The notes under the pieces: generated by a model
The model's input: only the letters and a program-made list of their open reading frames with translations
Told to the model about the DNA's origin: nothing
The model's database searches: none
Source of the DNA: Saccharothrix tamanrassetensis
Lineage (GTDB): Bacteria > Actinomycetota > Actinomycetes > Mycobacteriales > Pseudonocardiaceae
Length of the DNA stretch: 64,000 nucleotides
Assembly (NCBI RefSeq): GCF_014203665.1
Contig: NZ_JACHJN010000001.1
Span: forward strand, 124,001 to 188,000
Direction: 5' to 3'
Position numbers and translations under genes: made by a program
Shown here: positions 44,221-52,815 of the stretch, one piece after another
Position numbering within the stretch: position 1 is the first letter of the stretch
Layout: every line of letters starts with the position of its first letter

Positions 44221-46653
44221 ATGCGGAGGTCCGGCTTATCCGGCGCGGTGTGGGTGGTCCTGGGGTGCGCGTCGCTGGCGGCCGTGCTGGGCGGGGCGGT
44301 GTGGTTCCTGGCCGGCCGGACGCTGGCCGACGCCGACAGCTGGGCCAGTGTCGGCGGGCTGGTCCTCGGGCTGGCGGTCGGCGTGCCGGGACTGGTCGTG
44401 TCGATCGCCTCGCTCCGGGTGGCCCGGCGCCAGGCCCCGGCCGCGCCCGTCGACCGGCTGCTGGAGGAGCTGGCCACCGCGCTGGGCGTGGAGTGGCGGC
44501 GCGAACGGGGCGTGCGCGACCTGAACGACCTGCTGCCGGTGCGCTGGTCCGGGGTCGCGCCCGGACTGGTGGACCGGCCGGAGCGCGTGTTCGGGTTCGG
44601 GTTGGACGACCCGGGCAGCGCATCCGCACCCGACCCGACGGGTCGCGTCGACGAAGCCGTGCGGGCGTTCCTCCGGCTGCCGAACCGGCGCCTCGTGGTC
44701 ATCGGCGAACCGGGCGCGGGCAAGTCCGTGGTCGCGCTCGAACTCGCGCTGGGCCTGCTGGCCGCCCGCTCCCCCGGCGACCCCGTCCCGGTGATCCTGC
44801 CGATCGCCTCCTGGGATCCGGCCGCCGAGGAGCCGGACGCCTGGATGGCGCGCCGCATCGCCGACACCTACCCGGCGCTGGGCGCGATCGAGGCCGGCAC
44901 GACGTTCGCCGGGCACCTGGTCCGGACCCGCCGGGTGCTGCCCGTGCTCGACGGCCTGGACGAGATGGCGGAGCCGTCCCGCGCCGCCGCCATCCACTCC
45001 GTCAACCGGTGGGTGCCGAGGTCCGAGCCGTTGGTGCTGACCTGCCGCTCACAGGCCTACCGCGCCCTGTTCGACACCGACTCGCCCCGGCCCGCCGAAC
45101 CGCTCGCGGGCGCGGCCGTCGTGGAACTGGAACCCTTGCGCACCGAGGACGTGATCGCCTACCTCCGCGACGCCACGCCGCAACGCCTGACCGCCAAGTG
45201 GGATCCGGTGTTCGAGCACCTGGAGCGCGAACCGGCGGGTCCGCTCGCCGCCGCGCTGTCCACTCCGCTGATGGCCACGCTCGCCCGATCCGCCTACAGC
45301 CGCACCAACGCCGATCCGGCCGCGCTGCTCACCGGGCGGCTCGGCAGCCGGGCGACGGTCGAGGACCACCTGCTGGAGCGCTTCGTCCCGGCGCACTACC
45401 CCGACGGCGACGCGAAAGCCCTGCGGTGGCTGCGTTCCCTGGCGTGGCAGCTCGAACGGCGCGGCCGCCAGGACATCGCGTGGTGGGAACTGCCGCAGGC
45501 GTCGTCCCGGACGGCGTTCGTCATCGTGATCGCTCTGCTGTTCACGCTCATCGGCCTGGTGGACAAGCTGTTCGTGGACGACCCGATCGTGCTCCGCGCC
45601 GCACTGGCCACCGGCCTCGCGGTGGGCGTCGGATCGGTGCTCGCCGGCCGGGCGTGTCTGCCCGCCCGCACCGGGCTGCGGCTGCCCACGACCGCCGGAG
45701 AGGCGAGCCGCGCCCTGCGGGCGATCGCCACCGGGCTGGGCGCGAGCGTCGCGGCGGGGTTCGGGTTCGGCCTGGTGTACGGCTACGTGACGCTGGTGTT
45801 CTCCGGCGACGACGCGCTCTACGACGGCATCATGGCGGGCTTCGCGATCACGACCGTCGTCGCGGTGCCGCTGTCGCTGGTGATGCTGATGACCGTGCCC
45901 GCCGACATCGCCCGGGCCGCGACACCGCGCGCCACCCTGCGCTCGGACCGGGCCCGCACGCTCCTGGTCGCCGCGACCGCCACGCTGTCGACCGGGCCGA
46001 TGCTGTGGCTGGGGACGGCGCCGTGGATCGGGGTGTTCGTCGGTCCGGCCATCGGCCTGACGCTGTGGGTCAGGTCGGCATGGGGCTCGCTGGGCGTGCT
46101 GCGGGTCGCGACGCTCGCGAGGTGGCCCAGCCGCCTGCCGGTACGGGTGCTGGGGTTCCTGGACGACGCCCACCGGCGCGGGGTGCTGCGCCAGGTCGGT
46201 GCCACCTACCGGTTCCGGCACGTGCGGCTGCAGGAGCACCTGGCGCGCACGCACCCGTACCGGAGGGACCGGGCCGGTGGCCCACAGGCGGGGATGAAGT
46301 CCTTGTACGCGATCGCGGCGGCGGTCGGGCTGGGCGCGGCGGTCGTCCTGTACTTCCCGGCGTTCAGCCTGTCGGAGACGTTCCTGGTGCGCGTGGTGGC
46401 CCTGTGGCTGTTCCCGCTGGTCTTCGGGTGCTACGGCCTGATCGGCGAGTGGCTCGCGAAACACGCCGCCGGCAAGCCGCTCGGGCAGGCCACCGGCGCG
46501 CTGGTCCAGCGGCACGGGCGGTGGCTGCTGCCGTTCGTGTTCCCGTTCCTGCTCCTGCGGTGGCGCAGCCGGGTGCTGGTGACCACGGCCGTCACCGCGT
46601 ACTGGGTCGTGCTGGTGCAGTTGTTCCTGGTCGCCGTGTTCCCCTGGCTGTGA
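44221..46653 (+). CDS. Membrane-anchored NACHT NTPase
   Basis: The ATG at 44221 gives 810 residues. Two N-terminal helices (8-32 and 44-68) precede a STAND-type NACHT ATPase: Walker A GEPGAGKS at 162-169 and Walker B VLPVLDGLDEM near 240, with sensor region LVLTCRSQAYRALF. The second half holds further membrane helices in two groups (about 437-600 and 690-800). A short segment HRRGVLRQVGATYRFRHVRLQEHLA between them is typical of actinobacterial NACHT proteins. Family members act as signalling or anti-phage sensors. No effector or repeat sensor domain is visible. Confidence 0.85.
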   Translation: MRRSGLSGAVWVVLGCASLAAVLGGAVWFLAGRTLADADSWASVGGLVLGLAVGVPGLVVSIASLRVARRQAPAAPVDRLLEELATALGVEWRRERGVRDLNDLLPVRWSGVAPGLVDRPERVFGFGLDDPGSASAPDPTGRVDEAVRAFLRLPNRRLVVIGEPGAGKSVVALELALGLLAARSPGDPVPVILPIASWDPAAEEPDAWMARRIADTYPALGAIEAGTTFAGHLVRTRRVLPVLDGLDEMAEPSRAAAIHSVNRWVPRSEPLVLTCRSQAYRALFDTDSPRPAEPLAGAAVVELEPLRTEDVIAYLRDATPQRLTAKWDPVFEHLEREPAGPLAAALSTPLMATLARSAYSRTNADPAALLTGRLGSRATVEDHLLERFVPAHYPDGDAKALRWLRSLAWQLERRGRQDIAWWELPQASSRTAFVIVIALLFTLIGLVDKLFVDDPIVLRAALATGLAVGVGSVLAGRACLPARTGLRLPTTAGEASRALRAIATGLGASVAAGFGFGLVYGYVTLVFSGDDALYDGIMAGFAITTVVAVPLSLVMLMTVPADIARAATPRATLRSDRARTLLVAATATLSTGPMLWLGTAPWIGVFVGPAIGLTLWVRSAWGSLGVLRVATLARWPSRLPVRVLGFLDDAHRRGVLRQVGATYRFRHVRLQEHLARTHPYRRDRAGGPQAGMKSLYAIAAAVGLGAAVVLYFPAFSLSETFLVRVVALWLFPLVFGCYGLIGEWLAKHAAGKPLGQATGALVQRHGRWLLPFVFPFLLLRWRSRVLVTTAVTAYWVVLVQLFLVAVFPWL

Positions 46654-46736
46654 GCACGGCCAGCTGAATACTGTCCGTCTGTCCGAATCACCGGTGTTCG
46701 CCGAATCGTGTCGCCCGCCGCCACCAACCGGAGTAA

Positions 46737-46760
46737 TTGTCCACCCGGGGCGATGGACAA
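46737..46760. promoter_or_regulatory. Inverted repeat upstream of the GPP methyltransferase gene
   Basis: TTGTCCA and TGGACAA are perfect 7-bp arms around a 10-base spacer, about 190 bp upstream of the start codon. The surrounding 296-bp gap is AT-richer than average (46800-46880). A CRP-like or other dimeric regulator could bind here. Confidence 0.4.
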
Positions 46761-46949
46761 CCCATTCGGGCGACTGTACACGGTCAAATAGCCGATGCTA
46801 GCGTCGTCCACGATCACCACCGACGAATAATACCCGCCACAAAAATCGATCCAGCCCCCGATTCGCATTCGCCGGTGATTCTGTGCGTCGACGCATTCCG
46901 TTCGCGGGAGAACACCGGACGCGCGCACCCACGAGGAGAGCCTTCGCCC

Positions 46950-47813
46950 ATGACCACAGTCGCACCCGGTGTTCTGCGCACCGACTACCAGCGGTCCGTC
47001 GCGGCGTACTGGAACGCCGAACGCGACCCGGTGAACATCCGGCTAGGCGAAGTCGACGGCATCTACCACCACCACTACGGCCTTGGCCCTTACGACAAGT
47101 CCGTGCTGGAGGGCCCGGAGGACACCCGTGACGCGCGGGTGATCGCCGAGCTGCACCGGCTGGAGACCGCGCAGGCGGACTTCCTGCTGGACAGGTTCGG
47201 CCCGGTCGGCCCGGAGGACCGCCTGCTGGACGGCGGGTCGGGGCGGGGCGGCACGAGCATCATGGCCAACCGCCGGTTCGGCTGCCGGGTGGACGGCGTG
47301 TCCATCTCGGAGAAGCAGGTCGAGTTCGCCAACGAGCATGCCCGGCGGTGGGAAGTGGCGGACAAGGTGCGCTTCCACTTCCGGAACATGCTCGACACCG
47401 GTTTCGAGAGCGGCGCTTTCCGCGGTGTGTGGACCAACGAGACCACCATGTACGTGGACTTGTTCGACCTGTTCGGCGAATTCTCCCGGCTGCTCGAACA
47501 CGGCGGCCGGTACGTCTGCATCACCGGCTGCTACAACGACGTGACCGGCGGGCGTTCCAAGGCGGTCAGCCAGATCGACGAACGGTACACGTGCAGCGTC
47601 CACGCGCGCAGCGAATACTTCAAGGCGATGGCCGCGAACAACCTGGTGCCGATCGAAGTGGTCGACCTGACCCCGGACACCATTCCGTACTGGGAGCTGC
47701 GCGAGCGGTCCTCGGTCGCGACCGGTGTCGAGTCGTCGTTCCTGACCGCGTACCGCGAGGGCAGCTTCCACTACCTGCTCATCGTGGCCGACCGCGTACG
47801 CGGCCGGGCCTGA
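46950..47813 (+). CDS. gppmt: Geranyl diphosphate 2-C-methyltransferase
   Basis: The ATG at 46950 (GAGGAGAG upstream) gives 287 residues, close to the S. coelicolor enzyme (SCO7701). Shared landmarks are YWN(x)E near the start, DGIYHHHYGLGPYD, the SAM loop GGSGRGGTSIMANRRFG, NETTMYVDLFDLFGEFSR, RYVCITGCYND and LTPDTIPYWELRERSS near the C-terminus. It methylates C2 of geranyl diphosphate to 2-methyl-GPP, the substrate of 2-methylisoborneol synthase. The SAM loop has Ser where the S. coelicolor enzyme has Cys. No terpene synthase lies in the window, so it is an orphan here. Confidence 0.92.
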   Translation: MTTVAPGVLRTDYQRSVAAYWNAERDPVNIRLGEVDGIYHHHYGLGPYDKSVLEGPEDTRDARVIAELHRLETAQADFLLDRFGPVGPEDRLLDGGSGRGGTSIMANRRFGCRVDGVSISEKQVEFANEHARRWEVADKVRFHFRNMLDTGFESGAFRGVWTNETTMYVDLFDLFGEFSRLLEHGGRYVCITGCYNDVTGGRSKAVSQIDERYTCSVHARSEYFKAMAANNLVPIEVVDLTPDTIPYWELRERSSVATGVESSFLTAYREGSFHYLLIVADRVRGRA

Positions 47814-47824
47814 CGCACACCCGC

Positions 47825-47854
47825 CCGGTGGGGCCGCACGCCCGGCCCCACCGG
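47825..47854 (+). terminator. Terminator hairpin after the GPP methyltransferase gene
   Basis: CCGGTGGGGCC and GGCCCCACCGG form a perfect 11-bp stem with an 8-base loop, 11 bases past the stop codon. Confidence 0.85.
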
Positions 47855-48042
47855 GGCGCGAACGTCACCGGCGGACGGTCCTCGTGGGGATCGACTGGGC
47901 GTTCACCGTCGACGCGGGCGGACCGGCCACAGCGCGTCGCTCATCCACTCCAGTGGCAGCGCCCGGTTCGCCCACACCTCGAGCAGCGGCCACCGGGCGT
48001 GCACCTCGGTCGGTCTTTCTTCGACCGGACGGGAATCGCCGA

Positions 48043-48576
48043 TCAGCGGCCCGCCTGCGCGGCGGTGGCGGTCGAACCGACGCGGTCGGACAGCAACTGC
48101 CCCGGCCACTCCCCCACTTCGAACGTGCCGACCGGCGTGAAACCGTTGCGCCGGTAGTACCGCACCAGCCGCCCGTCGCCGCCCGCGTAGCAGTCGACCC
48201 GCACCAGCTCCACACCCAGTGCACGCGCCTGCGCGCGGGCGTGGTCCAGCAAGGCCCCGCCGACACCACGACCGGTGAAAGCGCGGGAGGTGACCAGGAG
48301 CCTCACGTACAGCTCGGGTTCGCCGGCGGGCGGCACGTAGTCCGGCGCGGCCGGCGAGTGGATCAACGTCCCCGCCGGTTCGCCGTCGACCTCGGCGATC
48401 CACACCGTGTCGTCCCGCACCCGGTCCGCGATCTTCCCGGCCCGCTCCGGATCGGCCGACCACGGCCGACTGCCCCACTGCCCGGTGCGCCCGGACGCTT
48501 CCAGCCACGCCACCGCACCGTCCAGCATCGCCATGACCGCGGGCAGATCGGCCGGGCCACCTCGACGAATCTCCAC
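48043..48576 (-). CDS. GNAT family N-acetyltransferase
   Basis: A GTG at 48576, close behind GGGGGAG, opens a 177-residue GNAT protein. The acetyl-CoA signature is LLVTSRAFTGRGVGGALLDHARAQ (Q/RxxGxG/A type), with the terminal strand ELVRVDCYAGGDGRLVRYYRRNGF. It transfers an acetyl group to an amine on an unknown substrate. It is a lone gene, convergent with the GPP methyltransferase. Confidence 0.85.
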   Translation of the reverse strand: MEIRRGGPADLPAVMAMLDGAVAWLEASGRTGQWGSRPWSADPERAGKIADRVRDDTVWIAEVDGEPAGTLIHSPAAPDYVPPAGEPELYVRLLVTSRAFTGRGVGGALLDHARAQARALGVELVRVDCYAGGDGRLVRYYRRNGFTPVGTFEVGEWPGQLLSDRVGSTATAAQAGR

Positions 48577-48947
48577 CAGCTCCCCCCTCCACAACGGTTC
48601 CCCGGCCACCCTACGTCCTCTCAGGACAGGAGCCGGTGGCACAGCACTGCGATGGCCCCGGAACGGGTTCGGCAGGAAGCGCCGGATCGACACCGACAGC
48701 GGGGACTCGTTGCCGAGCACGCCCGCGCCCGCCGTCCCGTACAGGGAAGCCTTGTCCCGCACCGGATCGGCCATGCCGAGCCGCTGCGCCACCAGATCCC
48801 GCCACCCATGGAGCCCTCGACCACCCGTGCCGCGCGTTCGGCGTCCATGCGCTCGACTCCGGGGCCGCAGAACGGGTTGCGGGATCCGCCCGGTGGCTGC
48901 CATGCTCGTGCCATGTCGGAACGAAAGGGCGTTGACGCCCTCGCGCT
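48577..48947. other. Divergent intergenic region, possibly decayed coding
   Basis: 371 bp lie between the GNAT gene and the DUF6745 gene. The minus strand reads openly into the GNAT start with sensible codon bias (segment DPVRDKASLYGTAGAGVLGN), yet it has no ribosome site or recognised domain, so it may be a gene remnant. A hairpin (AGGGCG/CGCCCT at 48926-48941) and a 12-codon frame (48913-48951) overlap the DUF6745 start. Confidence 0.4.
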
Positions 48948-50084
48948 GTGAGCGCTCGCCGCGGGCGCAAGGCCCGCACCTCCCCGGTCCTGACGGACCC
49001 GGACCACTTCATCGAGATCCGCACTGCCGAAGACCGCGCCGAAGACCGCGCGGCCACGATCCGCGCAGCCGAAACCGGCGCCGAGTGGCTGCGCCACGCG
49101 TTGTGCACCGATCCTGCCGATCGGCCTGCCGCCGAAGAAGCCATCACGGGCCTCTACCGCCTGCTCGACCGCCCACCGCCCGGGTTCGTCTGGGTGGACT
49201 CGCCGCACGCGGCCGTCGAAGTGCTCCCACCACAGGCCGACAGGGTCTCCTACCGCGGCCCGTGGCTGCTGGAGAACGAACTCGCCACCCTGGTGTCGAA
49301 CCTGAAGCAACGGCTCGCCGACCGGTGCGGCGGACGCCGCCACGACCTGCCGGTACGGGACGTCCTCAGGCGGACGGTCGCCGAGTCCGTCGCGGGACTG
49401 ATCCGCAGAGACCTGCCCGCACGCCTCGGTCTCCTCTGGTACGGCCAGCAGGAGGCCGACTGGATCGCGCACTACGACGCGCACCGGCCGAACGCGCGCT
49501 TCCGGCCGGGTGACGAGGCGCAGCTGGACCTGTGGGCGGCAGTCGCGCGGTCCTGCGGGTGGTGGTGGCCGCGCGAGGGCGTGTGCGTGATAGCCGAACG
49601 CCCGTCCGCGATCCACACCGAACCCCTGGACGACGGGCTCCGGCTGCACCACGACAGCGGACCGGCCGTCGAGTTCCGTGACGGTTGCGCCGTGCACGTC
49701 TGGCACGGCACCCGAGTGCCGTCATGGGTCGTCGACGACCCGAGTGCGGACCGGATCGACGCCGAGGCCAACGTCGAGGTCCGGCGGTGCGCGATCGAGC
49801 GCATCGGTTGGGAGGCCTACCTCGACCGGGCCGGCCTGCGCCTGCTCGCACGGGCACCCGACCCCGGCAACCCGGGCAGCGAACTGCAGCTCTACGACCT
49901 GTCCCAGTGGCAGGGCGCGCGGACCCGGCTGCTGCCGGCGGTCAACGGATCCCTTGAGCGGGACGGCACCCGACGCCGGTACGGGCTGGGCGTGCCGCCG
50001 TGGTTCGACGACCCGGTCGACGCGGCCGGCTGGTCGTACGGGCTCACCGGAGCCCAGTACGCCGGTCTCCTCCGCCGCACTTGA
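48948..50084 (+). CDS. DUF6745 domain-containing protein
   Basis: The GTG at 48948 is the first in-frame start after a stop at 48933. The 378 residues have helical N-terminal regions and a C-terminal part with the DUF6745 pattern CVIAERPSAIHTEPLDDGLR, then SGPAVEFRDGCAVHVWHGTRVP and an acidic WVVDDPSADRID. Function is unknown. Family members in actinomycetes tend to have leucine-rich repeats or lie near them, but none is seen here. A 55-residue gene follows 38 bp later and may be coexpressed. Confidence 0.8.
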   Translation: MSARRGRKARTSPVLTDPDHFIEIRTAEDRAEDRAATIRAAETGAEWLRHALCTDPADRPAAEEAITGLYRLLDRPPPGFVWVDSPHAAVEVLPPQADRVSYRGPWLLENELATLVSNLKQRLADRCGGRRHDLPVRDVLRRTVAESVAGLIRRDLPARLGLLWYGQQEADWIAHYDAHRPNARFRPGDEAQLDLWAAVARSCGWWWPREGVCVIAERPSAIHTEPLDDGLRLHHDSGPAVEFRDGCAVHVWHGTRVPSWVVDDPSADRIDAEANVEVRRCAIERIGWEAYLDRAGLRLLARAPDPGNPGSELQLYDLSQWQGARTRLLPAVNGSLERDGTRRRYGLGVPPWFDDPVDAAGWSYGLTGAQYAGLLRRT

Positions 50085-50122
50085 CTCCCGGCATCCGCCC
50101 CTCCGCGACCACAGGTGATCCC

Positions 50123-50290
50123 GTGAACCTCGCAGAACTGCTGCACCGCACCGACCTCGAAGTGCTGGAACACCTCGAACGCCAGGTCGAGATCCCCGTG
50201 CTGGACGGTCTCCAGGCCCATGGCGACCTGATCGTCATCCCGCTGCACATGGTCCCGGTCGTCCGCGGCACCGTCCTGGTCGCCGACTGA
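50123..50290 (+). CDS. Small hypothetical protein downstream of the DUF6745 gene (55 aa)
   Basis: The GTG at 50123 has AGGTGA 5 bases upstream. The short acidic protein (LLHRTDLEVLEHLERQVEIP, then GDLIVIPLHMVPVV) has GC-rich third positions and is followed by a terminator, so it reads as a real gene. No family is recognised. It is probably in one transcript with the DUF6745 gene. Confidence 0.6.
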   Translation: MNLAELLHRTDLEVLEHLERQVEIPVLDGLQAHGDLIVIPLHMVPVVRGTVLVAD

Positions 50291-50296
50291 CCCGGT

Positions 50297-50332
50297 GCCG
50301 GGCGGGCCCTCGCGACGGGGTGCCCGCCCGGC
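50297..50332 (+). terminator. Terminator hairpin
   Basis: GCCGGGCGGGC and GCCCGCCCGGC pair perfectly (11 bp) around a 14-base loop, 6 bases after the stop of the small gene. Confidence 0.8.
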
Positions 50333-50400
50333 GAGGGTGCCTGCGGCGGGGAGGAACGCTCGGGTAACGTCTTCGGCAAGACCTTGGACGGGGGGCGCCC

Positions 50401-51168
50401 ATGGCCGACGACACCTTCGCACCACCCGGCGCAGCGGATCTCTTTCCGCCGGAGATCTTCGGGTGGGTGACCAAACCGATGCTGCTGGTCACCTTGTCGA
50501 CCGTGATCATCGCAACGTTCTTCCGGATCACGACCCGGAAATTGGCGCTGGTGCCGAGCCGGCTGCAGTTCGCCGCCGAGTCGCTCTACGACTTCGGGCG
50601 CAACTCGATGGCGCGCGAGCAGATCGGCGGTCAGGACTTCCGCCCGTACGTGCCGTTCATCGTGTCGCTGTTCACCTTCGCGCTGGTGAACAACATCTTC
50701 GGGATCATCCCGTTCATCCAGTTCCCGACCATGGCCCACTTCGGTTTCCCGGCGGCGCTGGCGATCCTGCTGGTGTACCCGACCTACCACTTCGTGGGCA
50801 TCCGGCGGCACGGCCTGCGCGGGTACCTGAAGAACCAGTTCGTGCTGCCCGGCGTGCCGAAACCGGTGCTGTGGGGCCTGCTGATCCCGACCGAGGTCAT
50901 CCTCAAGTTCTTCTTCGACCCGATCACCCTGGCGATCCGGGTGTTCGCGGCGATGTTCGCGGGCCACCTGCTGGTGGCGGTATTCGTGGTCGGCGGTGAA
51001 TTCCTGCTGCTGGAGGCCGGACCGCTGCTCAAGCCGGTGTCGCTGATCAGTTTCGCCCTGGCCATCGGCATCACCCTGCTGGAAGCGCTGATCCAAGTGC
51101 TCCAGGCCTACATCTTCGCCATGCTCAGCGCCCACTACATCGGCCGCGCTCTTGCCGAAAGCCACTGA
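50401..51168 (+). CDS. atpB: Stand-alone F-type ATP synthase subunit a
   Basis: The ATG at 50401 (GGGGGG upstream) gives 255 residues with about six helices. The essential arginine equivalent to E. coli Arg210 is Arg180 in TLAIRVFAAMFAGHLL; the C-terminal helices SFALAIGITLLEALIQVLQA are typical. Family motif FVSLFTF-like is present as FIVSLFTFALVNNIFGIIPF. In actinomycetes atpB normally lies between atpI and atpE in one operon. Here no other ATP synthase gene is within reach on either side, so this is a second, orphan copy, or the operon has been split. Confidence 0.9.
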   Translation: MADDTFAPPGAADLFPPEIFGWVTKPMLLVTLSTVIIATFFRITTRKLALVPSRLQFAAESLYDFGRNSMAREQIGGQDFRPYVPFIVSLFTFALVNNIFGIIPFIQFPTMAHFGFPAALAILLVYPTYHFVGIRRHGLRGYLKNQFVLPGVPKPVLWGLLIPTEVILKFFFDPITLAIRVFAAMFAGHLLVAVFVVGGEFLLLEAGPLLKPVSLISFALAIGITLLEALIQVLQAYIFAMLSAHYIGRALAESH

Positions 51169-51224
51169 AACGTCAGGTCGGCGACAGGTCGTTTCGGTAC
51201 CGTGGTGTTCGGGGAGGGGTCGAC

Positions 51225-52655
51225 GTGCAAGACGGTGACGGCTTATCGCGTGCACTCCTGGAGATGGGTGATGCGGCGGTCCTGGTGCTCGACGCCGGGG
51301 ACCTCGGCGTCCGCTGGGCGTCGCCGGCCGCCGAGCGGCTGTTAGGCGGCGCGTCCGGGCCGCTGACCGGCCTGGTGGCCGCCGAGGACGCGCCGGTGGT
51401 CGGCGCGTTCCTGCGCTCGGTGGTGGGGCGACAGGGCGCGTCCCGCTGCACGTGCGCGGTGCCGGCCGACCGGCGGGTGGACCTGATCGCCCGGGACCTC
51501 AGCGACACCGAGGTCGGCGGGGTGGCGGTGGTCGCGCTGGACGTGACCGGCTGGGCCGCGTTGGCCGACGGGTCGCACCGGCCGGACACCGACCCGCTCA
51601 CCGGGCTGGCCAACCGCACCGGCATCCTGCGCAGGCTGGAGCAGGCGATCCGGGACGCGCCGGCGCAGGGGCCCGGTCCGGTGCTGCTGTTCCTGGACCT
51701 GGACCGCTTCAAGGCCGTCAACCGGCACGGGCAGGACGTCGGCGACGAGGTGCTGCGGGTGGTCGCGGCACGGCTCGACGCGATGGTCGACGGCCGCGGC
51801 TCGACGGCGCGGTCGGGCGGCGACGAGTTCGTGGTGCTGCTCGACCGGACCACCGAGGACGCGGCCGTCGAAGCGGCCGGGCAGATCGCGGCGGCGATCG
51901 GCACACCGGTCCGGGTCGGCGACGTCCTCGTCACGCCGACGGTGTCGGTCGGCATCGCGCGACTGCACGGCGGACAGCGGCTGGACGACCTGCTGTGCCA
52001 GGTGGACCTGGCGCTGTTCCGCGCGAAGTCGGCCGCCGGGCCGGTGGTCTACCGCCCGGAGCTGGACGACTGGGTGCTGGCCCGCAAGCACGAGACGCAG
52101 CGGCTGGCCGAACGGCTGGAGCAGCTGCACCTGGAGAACCAGGCGCTGGCCGAGGCGGCGACCATCGACCAGCGCACCGGCCTGCCGAACGCGGCGGCGT
52201 TCGACGCCGACCAGGCCCGCCGGCACCGGGCCGGTGAGCGGTACAGCCTGCTGATCGTCGACATCGACTGGTTCCACAGCTACAACAACCACTACCGCTA
52301 CCTGGCCGGGCACGAGGCGCTGCGGGCGGTCGGCGAGGCGATCCGCCGGACCGCGGGCCGCTGCTTCCGGTACGGCGGCGAGGAGTTCGCCGTGCTGCTG
52401 ACCGCCACCGGGTACCGGGACGCGGTCGACGTCGGCGAACGGATCCGGGAAGCGGTGCAGCGGCTCGGCATCGAGCACCGCGCCACGCCGACCGGGGTGG
52501 TCACGGTCTCGGTCGGCGTGGTGGAGGCGGCACCCGGCGCGCTCCCGACCGACGTGGTCGAGCGCGCGAACGTCGCGCTCCTCCAGGCGAAGGACGCCGG
52601 CCGCAACCGGGTGGTCGGGTTCCGCGGCGGGTGCCCGCTGCGGGTCGGCGGCTGA
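51225..52655 (+). CDS. Tandem GGDEF diguanylate cyclase-like protein
   Basis: The GTG at 51225 follows GGGGAGGGG. Of 476 residues, 1-115 look like a PAS-type sensor. GGDEF domain 1 (about 121-275) has DPLTGLANR, metal Asp158/Asp160 in FLDLDRFK and the SGGDEF loop at 197-202. A short coiled-coil (QRLAERLEQLHLENQALAE) leads to GGDEF domain 2 (about 313-470) with VDIDWF and GGEEF at 384-388. Both active-site loops are canonical, so either could make c-di-GMP. No EAL domain or RxxD inhibitory site is seen. Two active GGDEF domains in one chain are unusual. Confidence 0.9.
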   Translation: MQDGDGLSRALLEMGDAAVLVLDAGDLGVRWASPAAERLLGGASGPLTGLVAAEDAPVVGAFLRSVVGRQGASRCTCAVPADRRVDLIARDLSDTEVGGVAVVALDVTGWAALADGSHRPDTDPLTGLANRTGILRRLEQAIRDAPAQGPGPVLLFLDLDRFKAVNRHGQDVGDEVLRVVAARLDAMVDGRGSTARSGGDEFVVLLDRTTEDAAVEAAGQIAAAIGTPVRVGDVLVTPTVSVGIARLHGGQRLDDLLCQVDLALFRAKSAAGPVVYRPELDDWVLARKHETQRLAERLEQLHLENQALAEAATIDQRTGLPNAAAFDADQARRHRAGERYSLLIVDIDWFHSYNNHYRYLAGHEALRAVGEAIRRTAGRCFRYGGEEFAVLLTATGYRDAVDVGERIREAVQRLGIEHRATPTGVVTVSVGVVEAAPGALPTDVVERANVALLQAKDAGRNRVVGFRGGCPLRVGG

Positions 52656-52740
52656 CCCGACGGCGGCCGACCCGCGAGCGGCCTGCCGGACGACAGCACG
52701 ACAGCCGACCGGACGACAGCCGGTCGACCGGAAACAGGCC

Positions 52741-52785
52741 CACCGACGGCCTGGCCGGCGGCGGCCGACCGGTCGGCCGTCGGTG
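52741..52785. terminator. Hairpin between convergent GGDEF and GTP cyclohydrolase genes
   Basis: CACCGACGGCC and GGCCGTCGGTG form an 11-bp stem. The loop overlaps a separate 16-bp perfect palindrome (GGCCGACCGGTCGGCC, 52763-52778), so two alternative folds compete. It lies between the two convergent stop codons. Confidence 0.6.
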
Positions 52786-52815
52786 CTGACGGTGGCCGAC
52801 CCACCGGCGCCGGGC

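Noticed and set aside
48600..48900. An N-terminal extension of the GNAT protein or a separate gene
   Set aside because: The frame is open, but the GNAT fold is complete from 48576 and a Shine-Dalgarno-like site precedes that GTG. I list the region only as a possible remnant.
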